Assembly: GCF_927798175.1 (NCBI RefSeq)
Contig: NZ_CAKMMP010000026.1
Coordinates: 1-63,141, forward strand
Length of the DNA: 63,141 bases
Direction: 5' to 3'
Source: Paenibacillus sp. JJ-223
GTDB taxonomy: Bacteria; Bacillota; Bacilli; Paenibacillales; Paenibacillaceae
Both the position numbers and the translations under genes were made by a program. This document shows, piece by piece, positions 34,114 through 43,061 of this stretch (position 1 is the first letter of the stretch; each line of letters starts with the position of its first letter). Below the pieces are notes generated by a model. That model worked only from the letters and a program-made list of their open reading frames with translations. It was not told the origin of the DNA and did no database searches.

Positions 34114-36192
34114 ATGGCAAGAGAGTTCTCCTTGAAAAATACACGTAATATCGGGATCATGGCTCACATTGACGCGGGTAAAACCACTACAACTGAGCGG
34201 ATCTTGTTCTACACAGGCCGTACGCACAAAATCGGTGAAGTTCACGAAGGCGCTGCGACAATGGACTGGATGGAACAGGAACAGGAGCGCGGGATCACGA
34301 TTACTTCCGCTGCGACTACCGCTTCTTGGAAAAACCACCGCGTCAATATCATCGATACCCCGGGACACGTTGACTTCACTGTTGAAGTTGAACGTTCCCT
34401 TCGTGTATTGGACGGAGCAGTAGGTGTATTCAGTGCGAAAGAAGGCGTTGAGCCTCAGTCCGAAACCGTATGGAGACAGGCTGACCGTTATGGCGTACCT
34501 CGGATCGCATATGTAAACAAAATGGATATCATCGGTGCCGACTTCTTGAACGTTGTTGCTGACATGCGTGATCGCCTTCAAGCGAACGCTGTTGCAATCC
34601 AACTGCCAATCGGCGCGGAAAATGATTTCAAAGGCATCATCGATATCATTGAGCAAAAAGCTCATATGTACCAGGATGACCTGGGACAAAATATCGATGT
34701 TGTGGACGTTCCTGCGGAATTCGCTGACCAAGTCGAAGAACTCCGTAACGAACTGATCGAGCGCGTTGCAGAACTCGACGAAGATTTGACGATGAAATAC
34801 CTGGAAGGCGAAGAGATCACAGTTGATGAGATCAAAGCCGCTCTCCGTAAAGGTGTAGTCGAAGTTAAAATCTTCCCGGTTATCTGTGGTTCCTCGTACC
34901 GCAACAAAGGTGTTCAGCTGATGCTGGATGCCGTAATCGACTTCTTGCCAGCTCCAGTTGACGTACCGGACATCAAAGGTGTTCTGGAAGACGGAACTGA
35001 AGCGGTTCGTAAATCTTCTGATGAAGAGCCGTTCTCCGCATTGGCTTTTAAAATCATGACAGATCCTTACGTTGGTAAGTTGACGTTCTTCCGTGTTTAC
35101 TCCGGCGTACTTCAATCCGGTTCTTACGTATTGAACGCTACTAAAGGTAAACGCGAACGTATCGGCCGTATCCTTCAAATGCATGCGAACAGCCGTCAAG
35201 AGATCACTGAAGTTTACTCCGGTGATATCGCAGCTGCCGTAGGTTTGAAAGATACTGGTACAGGTGATACACTGTGTGATGAGAAACATCCGGTTATCCT
35301 GGAGTCCATGAACTTCCCTGATCCGGTAATCGAAATCGCCGTAGAACCTAAAACTAAAGCTGACCAAGATAAAATGGGTGTTGCTCTCGGTAAGTTGACT
35401 GAAGAGGATCCAACTCTTCGCGCACATACTGATGAAGAAACAGGCCAAACCATCTTGGCTGGTATGGGTGAGCTTCACCTTGATATCATCATCGACCGTA
35501 TGCGTCGTGAGTTCAAGGTTGAAACGACTGTGGGTAAACCGCAAGTAGCTTACCGCGAAACATTCCGTGCGCCAGCTCGGGTCGAAGGTAAATTCGTTCG
35601 TCAGTCCGGTGGTCGTGGTCAATACGGTCACGTATGGGTTGAGTTCGAACCTCTCGAGCCAGGTACAGGTAACCAATTCGACAGCAAAATCGTCGGTGGT
35701 TCCGTTCCTAGAGAGTATATCGCACCAGCTTTGGCAGGGATCGAAGAGCAAATGAAAAATGGTGTCATTGCAGGCTTCCCGGTAGTAGACGTTAAAGCTA
35801 CCATCGTGGATGGTTCTTATCATGATGTCGATTCCAACGAGATGGCGTTTAAAATCGCCGGTTCGATGGCACTGAAAGCGGCAAAAGATAAAGCACAACC
35901 AGCACTGCTTGAGCCAATCATGAAAGTTGAAGTAACCGTTCCGGAAGAGTACATGGGTGACGTTATGGGTATGTTGAATTCCCGTCGTGGCCGCATTGAA
36001 GGTATGGATTCCCGTGGTGGAGCCCAAATCATCCGTGCTAAAGTACCTTTGTCCGAAATGTTCGGATACTCTACAACTCTTCGTTCCGGTACGCAAGGAC
36101 GCGGCGTGTTCTCGATGGAGCTTTCTCACTACGAAGAAGTTCCTAAATCGATCGCTGAAGAAATCGTATCCAAGAACAAAGGCGGCGAATAG
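34114..36192 (+). CDS. fusA: Elongation factor G
   Basis: A 692-residue translocation GTPase. G motifs: AHIDAGKTTTTE near 17, the switch regions RGITITSAAT and DTPGHVDFT near 83, and NKMD near 136. Domains II-V follow, including GRGQYGHVWVEFEP in domain IV. SD is AAGGGAG before ATG 34114. There is one fusA in the window, with no sign of a duplicated paralogue. Confidence 0.98.
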   Translation: MAREFSLKNTRNIGIMAHIDAGKTTTTERILFYTGRTHKIGEVHEGAATMDWMEQEQERGITITSAATTASWKNHRVNIIDTPGHVDFTVEVERSLRVLDGAVGVFSAKEGVEPQSETVWRQADRYGVPRIAYVNKMDIIGADFLNVVADMRDRLQANAVAIQLPIGAENDFKGIIDIIEQKAHMYQDDLGQNIDVVDVPAEFADQVEELRNELIERVAELDEDLTMKYLEGEEITVDEIKAALRKGVVEVKIFPVICGSSYRNKGVQLMLDAVIDFLPAPVDVPDIKGVLEDGTEAVRKSSDEEPFSALAFKIMTDPYVGKLTFFRVYSGVLQSGSYVLNATKGKRERIGRILQMHANSRQEITEVYSGDIAAAVGLKDTGTGDTLCDEKHPVILESMNFPDPVIEIAVEPKTKADQDKMGVALGKLTEEDPTLRAHTDEETGQTILAGMGELHLDIIIDRMRREFKVETTVGKPQVAYRETFRAPARVEGKFVRQSGGRGQYGHVWVEFEPLEPGTGNQFDSKIVGGSVPREYIAPALAGIEEQMKNGVIAGFPVVDVKATIVDGSYHDVDSNEMAFKIAGSMALKAAKDKAQPALLEPIMKVEVTVPEEYMGDVMGMLNSRRGRIEGMDSRGGAQIIRAKVPLSEMFGYSTTLRSGTQGRGVFSMELSHYEEVPKSIAEEIVSKNKGGE

Positions 36193-36200
36193 TTTCTCCA

Positions 36201-36257
36201 CATCAGGTGAACGTGTGCTCACGGCTCTATGAGCGTGTGAGTCCATACCACCTGATG
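36201..36257 (+). other. Nested hairpin in the fusA-tuf spacer
   Basis: CATCAGGTG (36201-36209) pairs with CACCTGATG (36249-36257); inside, CTCAC pairs with GTGAG and GCTC with GAGC. There is no T run. It shares CATCAGG, the nine-base ATGAGCGTG and CTGATGC with the rpoC-rplGB element at 32517-32579. Confidence 0.65.
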
Positions 36258-36296
36258 CAAACATAAATCAAATTATTATAAGGAGGCCACGTTCAA

Positions 36297-37487
36297 ATGG
36301 CAAAGGCTAAATTCGAACGTAATAAACCACACGTTAACATTGGTACTATCGGTCACGTTGACCATGGTAAAACAACTCTGACTGCTGCAATCACTACTGT
36401 ATTGTCCAAAACTTACGGTGGCGCAGCGATCGCTTTTGATCAAATCGACAAAGCTCCAGAAGAGCGCGAACGCGGTATCACAATCTCCACAGCACACGTT
36501 GAGTACGAAACTGACGCTCGTCACTACGCTCACGTTGACTGCCCAGGTCACGCCGACTATGTTAAAAACATGATCACTGGCGCGGCTCAAATGGACGGAG
36601 CGATTCTGGTTGTATCCGCAGCTGACGGCCCAATGCCACAAACTCGCGAACACATCCTGTTGTCCCGCCAAGTAGGCGTTCCTTACATCGTCGTATTCTT
36701 GAACAAATGCGACATGGTTGAAGACGAAGAGTTGCTTGAACTGGTTGAAATGGAAGTTCGCGACCTGTTGAACGAATATGAGTTCCCAGGCGATGACACT
36801 CCAATCACTCGCGGTTCCGCTCGTGAAGCTCTGCAAAACCCAGAAGGTCCTTGGGCTGAAAAAATCGTTGAGATGTTCAAAGAAATCGATACTTACATCC
36901 CAACTCCAGAGCGCGACACTGAAAAACCATTCTTGATGCCAGTCGAGGACGTATTCTCCATCACTGGTCGTGGTACAGTTGCTACTGGCCGCGTAGAGCG
37001 TGGTACAGTTAAAGTCGGCGACGAGGTTGAAATCGTTGGTATCCACGAAGAAACTAAAAAATCCGTCGTTACGGGCGTTGAAATGTTCCGTAAATTGCTG
37101 GATTCCGCTCAAGCGGGTGACAACATCGGCGCATTGCTGCGTGGTGTTGACCGTACTCAAATCGAGCGCGGACAAGTATTGTCCAAGCCGGCTTCCGTTA
37201 AGCCACACACTGAGTTCACAGCTCAAGTTTACGTCCTGACTAAAGAAGAGGGTGGACGTCACAAACCTTTCTTCACAGGATATCGTCCACAATTCTATTT
37301 CCGTACAACTGACGTAACAGGTATCATCAACCTGCCAGAAGGTACTGAAATGGTAATGCCAGGCGACAACATCACAGTAACTGTACAACTGATCGCTCCA
37401 ATCGCGATCGAAGAAGGTACTCGCTTCGCGATCCGCGAAGGTGGCCGTACAGTTGGTGCCGGTGCGGTAGCAACAATCCAAAAATAA
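36297..37487 (+). CDS. tuf: Elongation factor Tu
   Basis: A 396-residue EF-Tu that brings aminoacyl-tRNA to the ribosome. G motifs: GHVDHGKTTLT near 19, DCPGHADYV near 81, NKCDMV near 136 and the SAR segment near 174. The C-terminal domains include GRGTVATGRVERG and GGRHKPFFTGYRPQFYFRTTDVT. AGGAGG lies before ATG 36297. It closes the str operon before the terminator at 37562. Confidence 0.98.
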   Translation: MAKAKFERNKPHVNIGTIGHVDHGKTTLTAAITTVLSKTYGGAAIAFDQIDKAPEERERGITISTAHVEYETDARHYAHVDCPGHADYVKNMITGAAQMDGAILVVSAADGPMPQTREHILLSRQVGVPYIVVFLNKCDMVEDEELLELVEMEVRDLLNEYEFPGDDTPITRGSAREALQNPEGPWAEKIVEMFKEIDTYIPTPERDTEKPFLMPVEDVFSITGRGTVATGRVERGTVKVGDEVEIVGIHEETKKSVVTGVEMFRKLLDSAQAGDNIGALLRGVDRTQIERGQVLSKPASVKPHTEFTAQVYVLTKEEGGRHKPFFTGYRPQFYFRTTDVTGIINLPEGTEMVMPGDNITVTVQLIAPIAIEEGTRFAIREGGRTVGAGAVATIQK

Positions 37488-37512
37488 TTCGGCTTCTTGC
37501 TGAATGATTATA

Positions 37513-37552
37513 AGTAACATTGTACTGGAACGAGTAACGCTGTACTGGAACG
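37513..37552 (+). repeat. Tandem 20-bp duplication downstream of tuf
   Basis: Two adjacent 20-base copies (37513-37532 and 37533-37552) read AGTAAC-NN-TGTACTGGAACG, differing only in the central dinucleotide (AT, then GC). It lies between the tuf stop and its terminator. Confidence 0.85.
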
Positions 37553-37561
37553 AAGCTTCGG

Positions 37562-37605
37562 AAAAGAGTTCTTTATCCGATATCGGGTAAAGAACTCTTT
37601 TGTTT
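37562..37605 (+). terminator. Intrinsic terminator of the str operon
   Basis: A long stem: AAAAGAGTTCTTTA (37562-37575) with its exact complement at 37588-37601, continued inward by CCGA/TCGG. The 3' arm ends in T residues, followed by GTTTT. It ends the rpsL-tuf unit within the 424-base gap before rpsJ. Confidence 0.92.
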
Positions 37606-37745
37606 TATGAATCGGAACGGGCGTCAGGGAATAACAGCAAACATTGACGAGAAGAAACGGTAAAGGCAACAGGCATAGCAAATGAACATTTGAATGAGTT
37701 GTTTCTGCAAAGAATTATTCTTTTAAATGTATTTCTTAAATATGC

Positions 37746-37774
37746 TTGCAATACGCCTATCTTTTCTGTATAAT
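37746..37774 (+). promoter_or_regulatory. Sigma-A promoter of the S10-spc-alpha operon
   Basis: TTGCAA (37746-37751), 17-bp spacer, perfect TATAAT (37769-37774), about 138 bases before rpsJ. Confidence 0.85.
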
Positions 37775-37911
37775 AATGAATGTTGTTCTGAGACGTTGCG
37801 ATGATGTGAGAGGTTACTGACACACCCGGCCCCTTTGCCATGGGAGGGTGGTCGGAAAATTTTCACGGAGTATGTCCGATACCAAATTGGGCGATAGAAG
37901 GAGGGACTAAA

Positions 37912-38220
37912 ATGGCAAAGCAAAAAATTCGTATTCGTTTGAAAGCTTACGACCACAGAATTCTTGATCAATCCGCGGAGAAAATTGTTGAAACAGCAAA
38001 ACGTTCCGGTGCTGGTGTATCCGGTCCGATTCCGCTTCCGACTGAAAAACAAATCATTACTATTCTTCGTGCGGTGCACAAGTACAAGGATTCTCGGGAA
38101 CAGTTCGAGCAGCGTACACATAAACGTTTGATCGACATCGTTAACCCGACTCCACAAACTGTGGATGCCTTGATGCGCTTGGATCTGCCGTCCGGTGTAG
38201 ATATCGAAATCAAACTGTAA
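37912..38220 (+). CDS. rpsJ: 30S ribosomal protein S10
   Basis: A 102-residue S10 of the 30S head, also the NusE partner of NusB in antitermination. It starts MAKQKIRIRLKAYDHRILDQ. GAAGGAGGG lies before ATG 37912; the frame is open to 37840, but those codons show no family similarity. First gene of the S10 operon. Confidence 0.98.
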   Translation: MAKQKIRIRLKAYDHRILDQSAEKIVETAKRSGAGVSGPIPLPTEKQIITILRAVHKYKDSREQFEQRTHKRLIDIVNPTPQTVDALMRLDLPSGVDIEIKL

Positions 38221-38263
38221 TAGATGAAATAAATCTCATGTACAAAGGAAAAGAGGTGTCAAC

Positions 38264-38887
38264 ATGAAAGGTATCTTAGGAAAAAAACTTGGAATGACTC
38301 AAGTGTTTACGGCTGAAGGTAATGTTATTCCTGTAACAGTTATCGAAGCAGGACCTTGTGTTGTTTTGCAAAAGAAAGATCTTGAGAATGATGGCTACGA
38401 AGCAATTCAAATCGGCTATGCTGATAAGAAAGAGAAAAATGCTAACAAGCCAGAAGCAGGGCACGCCAAAAAAGCGAACACTGCCCCTAAGCGCTACGTT
38501 CGTGAACTTCGCGGAATCAACCTTGCGGATTATGAAGTTGGCCAAGAGTTGAAGGCTGATATTTTCGCAGAAGGCGAGTTTGTTGACGTAACGGGTATTT
38601 CCAAAGGTAAAGGTTTTGCCGGCGTAATCAAACGTTGGGGACAAAGCACTGGTCCTATGTCTCACGGTTCGCGTTACCACCGTGGTCCGGGTTCCATGGG
38701 TTCCATCCAAGCGAACCGCGTTCCTAAAGGCAAACACTTGCCAGGACACATGGGTCATGAAACAGTAACGATCCAACGTCTTGAAGTTGTTAAAGTCGAC
38801 GCTGAGCGTAACGTTCTGCTCGTTAAAGGCTCCATCCCAGGACCTAAAAACAGCTTCGTGAATGTTAAAGAAACGGTGAAAAAATAA
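38264..38887 (+). CDS. rplC: 50S ribosomal protein L3
   Basis: A 207-residue L3, an early assembly protein reaching the peptidyl-transferase centre. MKGILGKKLGMTQVF opens it; SHGSRYHRGPGSMGS is the conserved loop, and GHMGHETVTIQ follows. GAGGTG is five bases before ATG 38264. rplD follows after 25 bases. Confidence 0.98.
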   Translation: MKGILGKKLGMTQVFTAEGNVIPVTVIEAGPCVVLQKKDLENDGYEAIQIGYADKKEKNANKPEAGHAKKANTAPKRYVRELRGINLADYEVGQELKADIFAEGEFVDVTGISKGKGFAGVIKRWGQSTGPMSHGSRYHRGPGSMGSIQANRVPKGKHLPGHMGHETVTIQRLEVVKVDAERNVLLVKGSIPGPKNSFVNVKETVKK

Positions 38888-38912
38888 CCACTAAAGAAAG
38901 GAGGAACACGAA

Positions 38913-39536
38913 ATGCCAAAAGTAGCAGTTTACAATGTTGAAGGTAGCCAAGTTGGCGAAGTAGAATTGAATGATGCAGTATTCGGTATCGAGCCGAACG
39001 TGCATGTTCTTCACGATGCAGTATTGCTGCAACGCGCTTCCCTGCGTGCGGGTACTCACAAAGTAAAAGGACGTTCCGAAGTCCGTGGCGGTGGACGTAA
39101 GCCTTGGAAACAAAAAGGTACAGGTCGCGCTCGTCAAGGTTCGATTCGTTCTCCACAATGGAAAGGCGGCGGTATCGTATTTGGTCCGACTCCTCGGAGC
39201 TATGCGTTCAAACTGCCTAAAAAAGTTCGTCGTTTGGCGATCAAATCGGCTCTTTCTTCCAAAGTTGTCGACAAAGACATTATCGTATTGGACGCTCTTG
39301 CACTGAGCACGCCAAAAACCAAAGAATTTGTTAACATTCTGAGCAAACTGAATGTTGACCGCAAAGCTTTGATCGTAGCTCCTAGCTTCGATGATAATGT
39401 TGCACTTTCCGCACGGAATATTCCAGGCGTGAAATTCGTTGCAGCTGACGGCATTAATGTTCTTGACGTGCTCGCGCACGACAAACTGATCATTACGAAG
39501 GAAGCAGTTCAGAAGGTAGAGGAGGTGCTCGCGTAA
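38913..39536 (+). CDS. rplD: 50S ribosomal protein L4
   Basis: A 207-residue L4 whose long loop (GTGRARQGSIRSPQWKGGG, about 66-84) lines the exit tunnel near the macrolide site. AAAGGAGG lies eight bases before ATG 38913. Its TAA stop shares one base with the rplW start. E. coli L4 represses its operon; I see no matching leader structure here. Confidence 0.98.
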   Translation: MPKVAVYNVEGSQVGEVELNDAVFGIEPNVHVLHDAVLLQRASLRAGTHKVKGRSEVRGGGRKPWKQKGTGRARQGSIRSPQWKGGGIVFGPTPRSYAFKLPKKVRRLAIKSALSSKVVDKDIIVLDALALSTPKTKEFVNILSKLNVDRKALIVAPSFDDNVALSARNIPGVKFVAADGINVLDVLAHDKLIITKEAVQKVEEVLA

Positions 39537-39826
39537 TGAAGGATCCTCGTGATATTATCAAACGTCCGATTATTACGGAACGTACTGCTGACATGATGAA
39601 CGACTTGAAATATGTATTTGAAGTCGATATCCGTGCAAACAAAACCGAGGTTAAAAAAGCTGTAGAAGCGATCTTTGGCGTGAAAGTGAAAAACGTGAAC
39701 ACTCTTCGTGTTCCGGCGAAACCAAAACGCTATGGCCGTTACAGTGGTTACACTTCCGAGTGGAAAAAAGCGTTCGTTACGCTGACTTCGGACAGCAAAT
39801 CGCTTGAGTTCTTTGAAACTGTTTAA
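39536..39826 (+). CDS. rplW: 50S ribosomal protein L23
   Basis: A 96-residue L23 at the tunnel exit, the docking point for SRP and trigger factor. KDPRDIIKRPIITERT is the usual N-terminus. The start overlaps the rplD stop by one base, and its SD, GGAGGTG, lies inside rplD, so translation is coupled. Confidence 0.98.
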   Translation: MKDPRDIIKRPIITERTADMMNDLKYVFEVDIRANKTEVKKAVEAIFGVKVKNVNTLRVPAKPKRYGRYSGYTSEWKKAFVTLTSDSKSLEFFETV

Positions 39827-39857
39827 TTGATCTTGCTAAAGTAAGGAGGGAAAACTC

Positions 39858-40688
39858 GTGCCAATCAAAAAGTATAAACCGACATCCCCGGCAAGACGGA
39901 ATATGTCCGTATCGACATTTGAGGAAATCACCACAAATCAGCCGGAGAAATCGTTGCTCGCTCCTTTGAGTAAAAAGGCAGGCCGCAACAACCAAGGTAA
40001 AATTACGGTTCGTCACCACGGTGGTGGACACAAACGTAAATACCGTATCATTGACTTCAAACGGACCAAAGATGGAATACCGGGCCGCGTTGCTACAATC
40101 GAGTACGATCCAAACCGTACTTCGAACATCGCCCTGATCCACTATGCAGATGGTGAGAAACGTTACATCATCGCGCCTAAAGGTCTGAAAGTTGGCGATC
40201 AAGTGTTCTCTGGACCAGAAGCCGACATTAAAATCGGTAACGCGCTCCCATTGGAAAACATTCCAGTAGGTACCGTTATCCACAACATCGAGTTGAAACC
40301 AGGTAAAGGCGGACAGTTGGTTCGTGCTGCTGGTACAGAAGCTCAATTGCTCGGTAAAGAAGAAAAATACGTTTCCGTTCGTCTCTCTTCCGGAGAAGTT
40401 CGCCGTATTCTGAAAGTTTGCCGTGCAACAATCGGTTCCGTAGGTAACGAAGACCACGAGCTCGTGAAAATCGGTAAAGCCGGTCGTAGCCGTTGGTTGG
40501 GTCAACGTCCTGAAGTTCGCGGGGTAGTAATGAACCCTAACGATCACCCTCACGGTGGTGGTGAAGGCCGCGCTCCAATCGGACGTAAATCGCCTATGTC
40601 TCCATGGGGTAAACCAACTCTTGGTTACAAAACGCGTAAGAAAAACAAAGCTTCTGATAAATACATCATCCGTCGCCGCACGAAGTAA
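39858..40688 (+). CDS. rplB: 50S ribosomal protein L2
   Basis: A 276-residue L2, needed for subunit joining and the peptidyl-transferase centre. It starts PIKKYKPTSPARRNMSV and has the conserved GVVMNPNDHPHGGGEGR loop with the key His near 229. GTG start at 39858 after AAGGAGGG. Confidence 0.98.
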   Translation: MPIKKYKPTSPARRNMSVSTFEEITTNQPEKSLLAPLSKKAGRNNQGKITVRHHGGGHKRKYRIIDFKRTKDGIPGRVATIEYDPNRTSNIALIHYADGEKRYIIAPKGLKVGDQVFSGPEADIKIGNALPLENIPVGTVIHNIELKPGKGGQLVRAAGTEAQLLGKEEKYVSVRLSSGEVRRILKVCRATIGSVGNEDHELVKIGKAGRSRWLGQRPEVRGVVMNPNDHPHGGGEGRAPIGRKSPMSPWGKPTLGYKTRKKNKASDKYIIRRRTK

Positions 40689-40759
40689 TACACACTGTGC
40701 ATAACTTCGTGAGGCATCTACGGATGCATAATAGCAACGGTTGAAGGGAGGATTTTACC

Positions 40760-41038
40760 ATGAGTCGCAGTTTGAAAAAAGGGCCTTTTATTGATGGCTA
40801 CCTGCTCAAAAAAGTAGAAGACATGGACGCTTCCGGCAAGAAACTTGTCATCAAAACGTGGTCCCGTCGTTCTACAATTTTCCCGCAATTCATCGGACAT
40901 ACATTTGGCGTTTACGATGGTCGTAAACACGTGCCGGTTTATGTTACTGAGGATATGGTCGGACACAAACTGGGTGAGTTCGCTCCAACCCGTACGTACA
41001 AAGGCCATACAGATGACGATAAGAAAACAAGAAGATAA
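40760..41038 (+). CDS. rpsS: 30S ribosomal protein S19
   Basis: A 92-residue S19 of the 30S head near the A-site finger. It starts MSRSLKKGPFIDGYLLKK and has STIFPQFIGHTFGVYDGRKH. AAGGGAGG lies before ATG 40760. The 71-base spacer from rplB holds a small GCATC/GATGC hairpin. Confidence 0.98.
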   Translation: MSRSLKKGPFIDGYLLKKVEDMDASGKKLVIKTWSRRSTIFPQFIGHTFGVYDGRKHVPVYVTEDMVGHKLGEFAPTRTYKGHTDDDKKTRR

Positions 41039-41074
41039 ATTGATTATCTCTAACGTTTGAGAGGAGGTTACACA

Positions 41075-41407
41075 ATGGAAGCAAAAGCACATGCTAAGTT
41101 TATCCGCATTGCTCCTCGTAAAGTTCAACTCGTTGTTGACTTGATTCGCGGCAAGCAAGTTGGTGAGGCGGTTGCCATTCTTCGCCATACTCCGAAATCC
41201 GCTTCTCCGGTTGTTGAGAAATTGCTCAACTCGGCGATTGCGAATGCGGAACACAACTACTCTATGGATGTTAATAACTTGGTTGTTTCTCAAGTGTTCG
41301 TAAACCAAGGACCGACAATGAAACGTTTCCGCCCTCGTGCAATGGGACGTGCAAGTCGTATTAACAAACGTACTAGCCACATCACTTTGGTGGTATCTGA
41401 AAAATAG
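41075..41407 (+). CDS. rplV: 50S ribosomal protein L22
   Basis: A 110-residue L22 whose hairpin lines the exit tunnel opposite L4. MEAKAHAKFIRIAPRKVQLV begins it; GPTMKRFRPRAMGRAS is the tunnel loop without the deletions seen in macrolide-resistant strains. GAGGAGGT lies seven bases before ATG 41075; the frame is open six codons upstream, through the SD. Confidence 0.98.
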   Translation: MEAKAHAKFIRIAPRKVQLVVDLIRGKQVGEAVAILRHTPKSASPVVEKLLNSAIANAEHNYSMDVNNLVVSQVFVNQGPTMKRFRPRAMGRASRINKRTSHITLVVSEK

Positions 41408-41422
41408 AAGGAGGGAAAACGT

Positions 41423-42088
41423 GTGGGCCAAAAGGTAAATCCAGTCGGACTTCGTGTCGGTATTATTCGTGACTGGGAATCGAAATGGTATGCAGGCAAG
41501 GACTTCGGTGATCTCTTGTTGGAAGACGTGAAGATTCGTGAATTCCTTAAAAATAAACTGAAAGACTCCGCTGTATCTCGCATCGAAATCGAGAGAGCGG
41601 CAAACCGTGTGAACGTAACAATCCACACCGCGAAACCAGGTATGGTTATCGGTAAAGGTGGTTCGGAAGTTGAAAATCTGCGTGGTCAAATCACCAAAAT
41701 CGCAGGTGGCAAAAAAGTTCACATCAACATCTCTGAAATCAAAAACCAAGACCTGGACGCGGTCCTCGTTGCTGAAAGCATTGCACAACAACTGGAACGC
41801 CGTGTTTCTTTCCGTCGTGCTCTGAAACAAGCAATTCAAAGAACTATGCGCTCCGGTGCTAAAGGGATCAAAACTCAAGTGGGCGGACGTCTTGGCGGTG
41901 CTGAGATCGCACGTTCGGAAGGCTACAGCGAAGGAACTGTTCCACTGCATACGCTTCGTGCCGACATCGACTACGGTACAGCTGAAGCTCATACTACTTA
42001 CGGTCGTCTGGGCGTAAAAGTATGGATCTATCGTGGAGAGGTTCTTCCTACGGCTAAGAAACAAGCTGCTAAGGAAGGAGGCAACTAA
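41423..42088 (+). CDS. rpsC: 30S ribosomal protein S3
   Basis: A 221-residue S3 at the mRNA entry channel with an N-terminal KH domain (GMVIGKGGSEVENLR, GxxG intact) and the C-terminal S3 domain (LGGAEIARSEGYSEGTVPLHTLRA, written here as separate motifs LGGAEIAR and TVPLHTLRA). GTG start at 41423 follows AAGGAGGG. rplP begins two bases after its stop. Confidence 0.97.
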   Translation: MGQKVNPVGLRVGIIRDWESKWYAGKDFGDLLLEDVKIREFLKNKLKDSAVSRIEIERAANRVNVTIHTAKPGMVIGKGGSEVENLRGQITKIAGGKKVHINISEIKNQDLDAVLVAESIAQQLERRVSFRRALKQAIQRTMRSGAKGIKTQVGGRLGGAEIARSEGYSEGTVPLHTLRADIDYGTAEAHTTYGRLGVKVWIYRGEVLPTAKKQAAKEGGN

Positions 42089-42090
42089 TC

Positions 42091-42528
42091 ATGTTGGTAC
42101 CAAAACGTGTAAAACACCGTAAGCAACAACGCGGTCACATGAAAGGCCAAGCTAAAGGCGGAACTACGCTGAACTTCGGCGAATACGGTCTGCAAGCAAC
42201 GGAACCAGCTTGGATTACTAACCGTCAGATCGAAGCGGCTCGTATCGCGATGACTCGTTATATCAAACGTGGCGGTAAAGTATGGATCAAAATTTTCCCT
42301 GATAAACCGATCACTCAAAAGCCTCTCGAGGTTCGTATGGGTAGCGGTAAAGGTAACGTAGAAAAATGGGTAGCAATTGTGAAACCAGGCAAGATCATGT
42401 TCGAACTTGCTGGCGTACCAGAAGAAGTTGCTCGTGAAGCAATGCGTCTGGCTGCTCACAAACTGCCGATCAAAACGAAGTTTGTGAAACGTGAAGAAGT
42501 GGGTGGTGAAGCAAATGAAAGCAACTGA
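42091..42528 (+). CDS. rplP: 50S ribosomal protein L16
   Basis: A 145-residue L16 beside the A-site tRNA elbow. It starts MLVPKRVKHRKQQRGHMKG and has the conserved GSGKGNVEKWVA near 83. Its SD AAGGAGG lies within rpsC. Its 3' end overlaps rpmC by 14 bases. Confidence 0.98.
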   Translation: MLVPKRVKHRKQQRGHMKGQAKGGTTLNFGEYGLQATEPAWITNRQIEAARIAMTRYIKRGGKVWIKIFPDKPITQKPLEVRMGSGKGNVEKWVAIVKPGKIMFELAGVPEEVAREAMRLAAHKLPIKTKFVKREEVGGEANESN

Positions 42529-42712
42529 ATTTCGCAACCTAACCTCTGCTGAAATCGAGCAAAAGATTGCCGGATTTAAAGAAGAACTCTTTAATCTGCG
42601 CTTTCAACTTGCTACCGGTCAGCTGGATAACCCGACTCGTATCCGTGATGTGCGGAAAGAAATAGCTCGTGCTAAAACCATTATCCGTGAAAGAGAACTG
42701 GGAATCGGTTAA
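42515..42712 (+). CDS. rpmC: 50S ribosomal protein L29
   Basis: A 65-residue, two-helix L29 near the tunnel exit. It starts MKATEFRNLTSAEIEQK, with the central ELFNLRFQLATGQLDN motif. ATG 42515 overlaps the end of rplP in another frame, so coupling is likely; the SD is weak (GGTGG). Confidence 0.96.
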   Translation: MKATEFRNLTSAEIEQKIAGFKEELFNLRFQLATGQLDNPTRIRDVRKEIARAKTIIRERELGIG

Positions 42713-42759
42713 TATCGACCGGATGGATATTCCGTCCGTGATCAGGAAGGAGGCCAACA

Positions 42760-43026
42760 ATGAGCGAAGAACGTAACGCACGTAAAGTGCAAATCGGTAA
42801 AGTGGTTAGTGACAAAATGGACAAAACAATCGTTGTTGCTGTAGAAACTTACAAAAAACACGACTTGTACCATAAACGCATTAAATACACAAAAAAATTC
42901 AAAGCGCATGACGAAGAAAACACTGCGAAAATCGGTGACACCGTGAAAATCATGGAAACTCGTCCGCTTTCGAAAGATAAACGCTGGAGACTGGTTGATG
43001 TCGTTGAAAAAGCGGTTATCATCTAA
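42760..43026 (+). CDS. rpsQ: 30S ribosomal protein S17
   Basis: An 88-residue OB-fold S17 of the 30S body. It starts MSEERNARKVQIGKVVSDKM and contains the KKHDLYHKR segment typical of S17. AAGGAGG lies before ATG 42760. Confidence 0.97.
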   Translation: MSEERNARKVQIGKVVSDKMDKTIVVAVETYKKHDLYHKRIKYTKKFKAHDEENTAKIGDTVKIMETRPLSKDKRWRLVDVVEKAVII

Positions 43027-43061
43027 TGACTCGGCAGCATAGCTGAAAGGAGGAAAACTAA

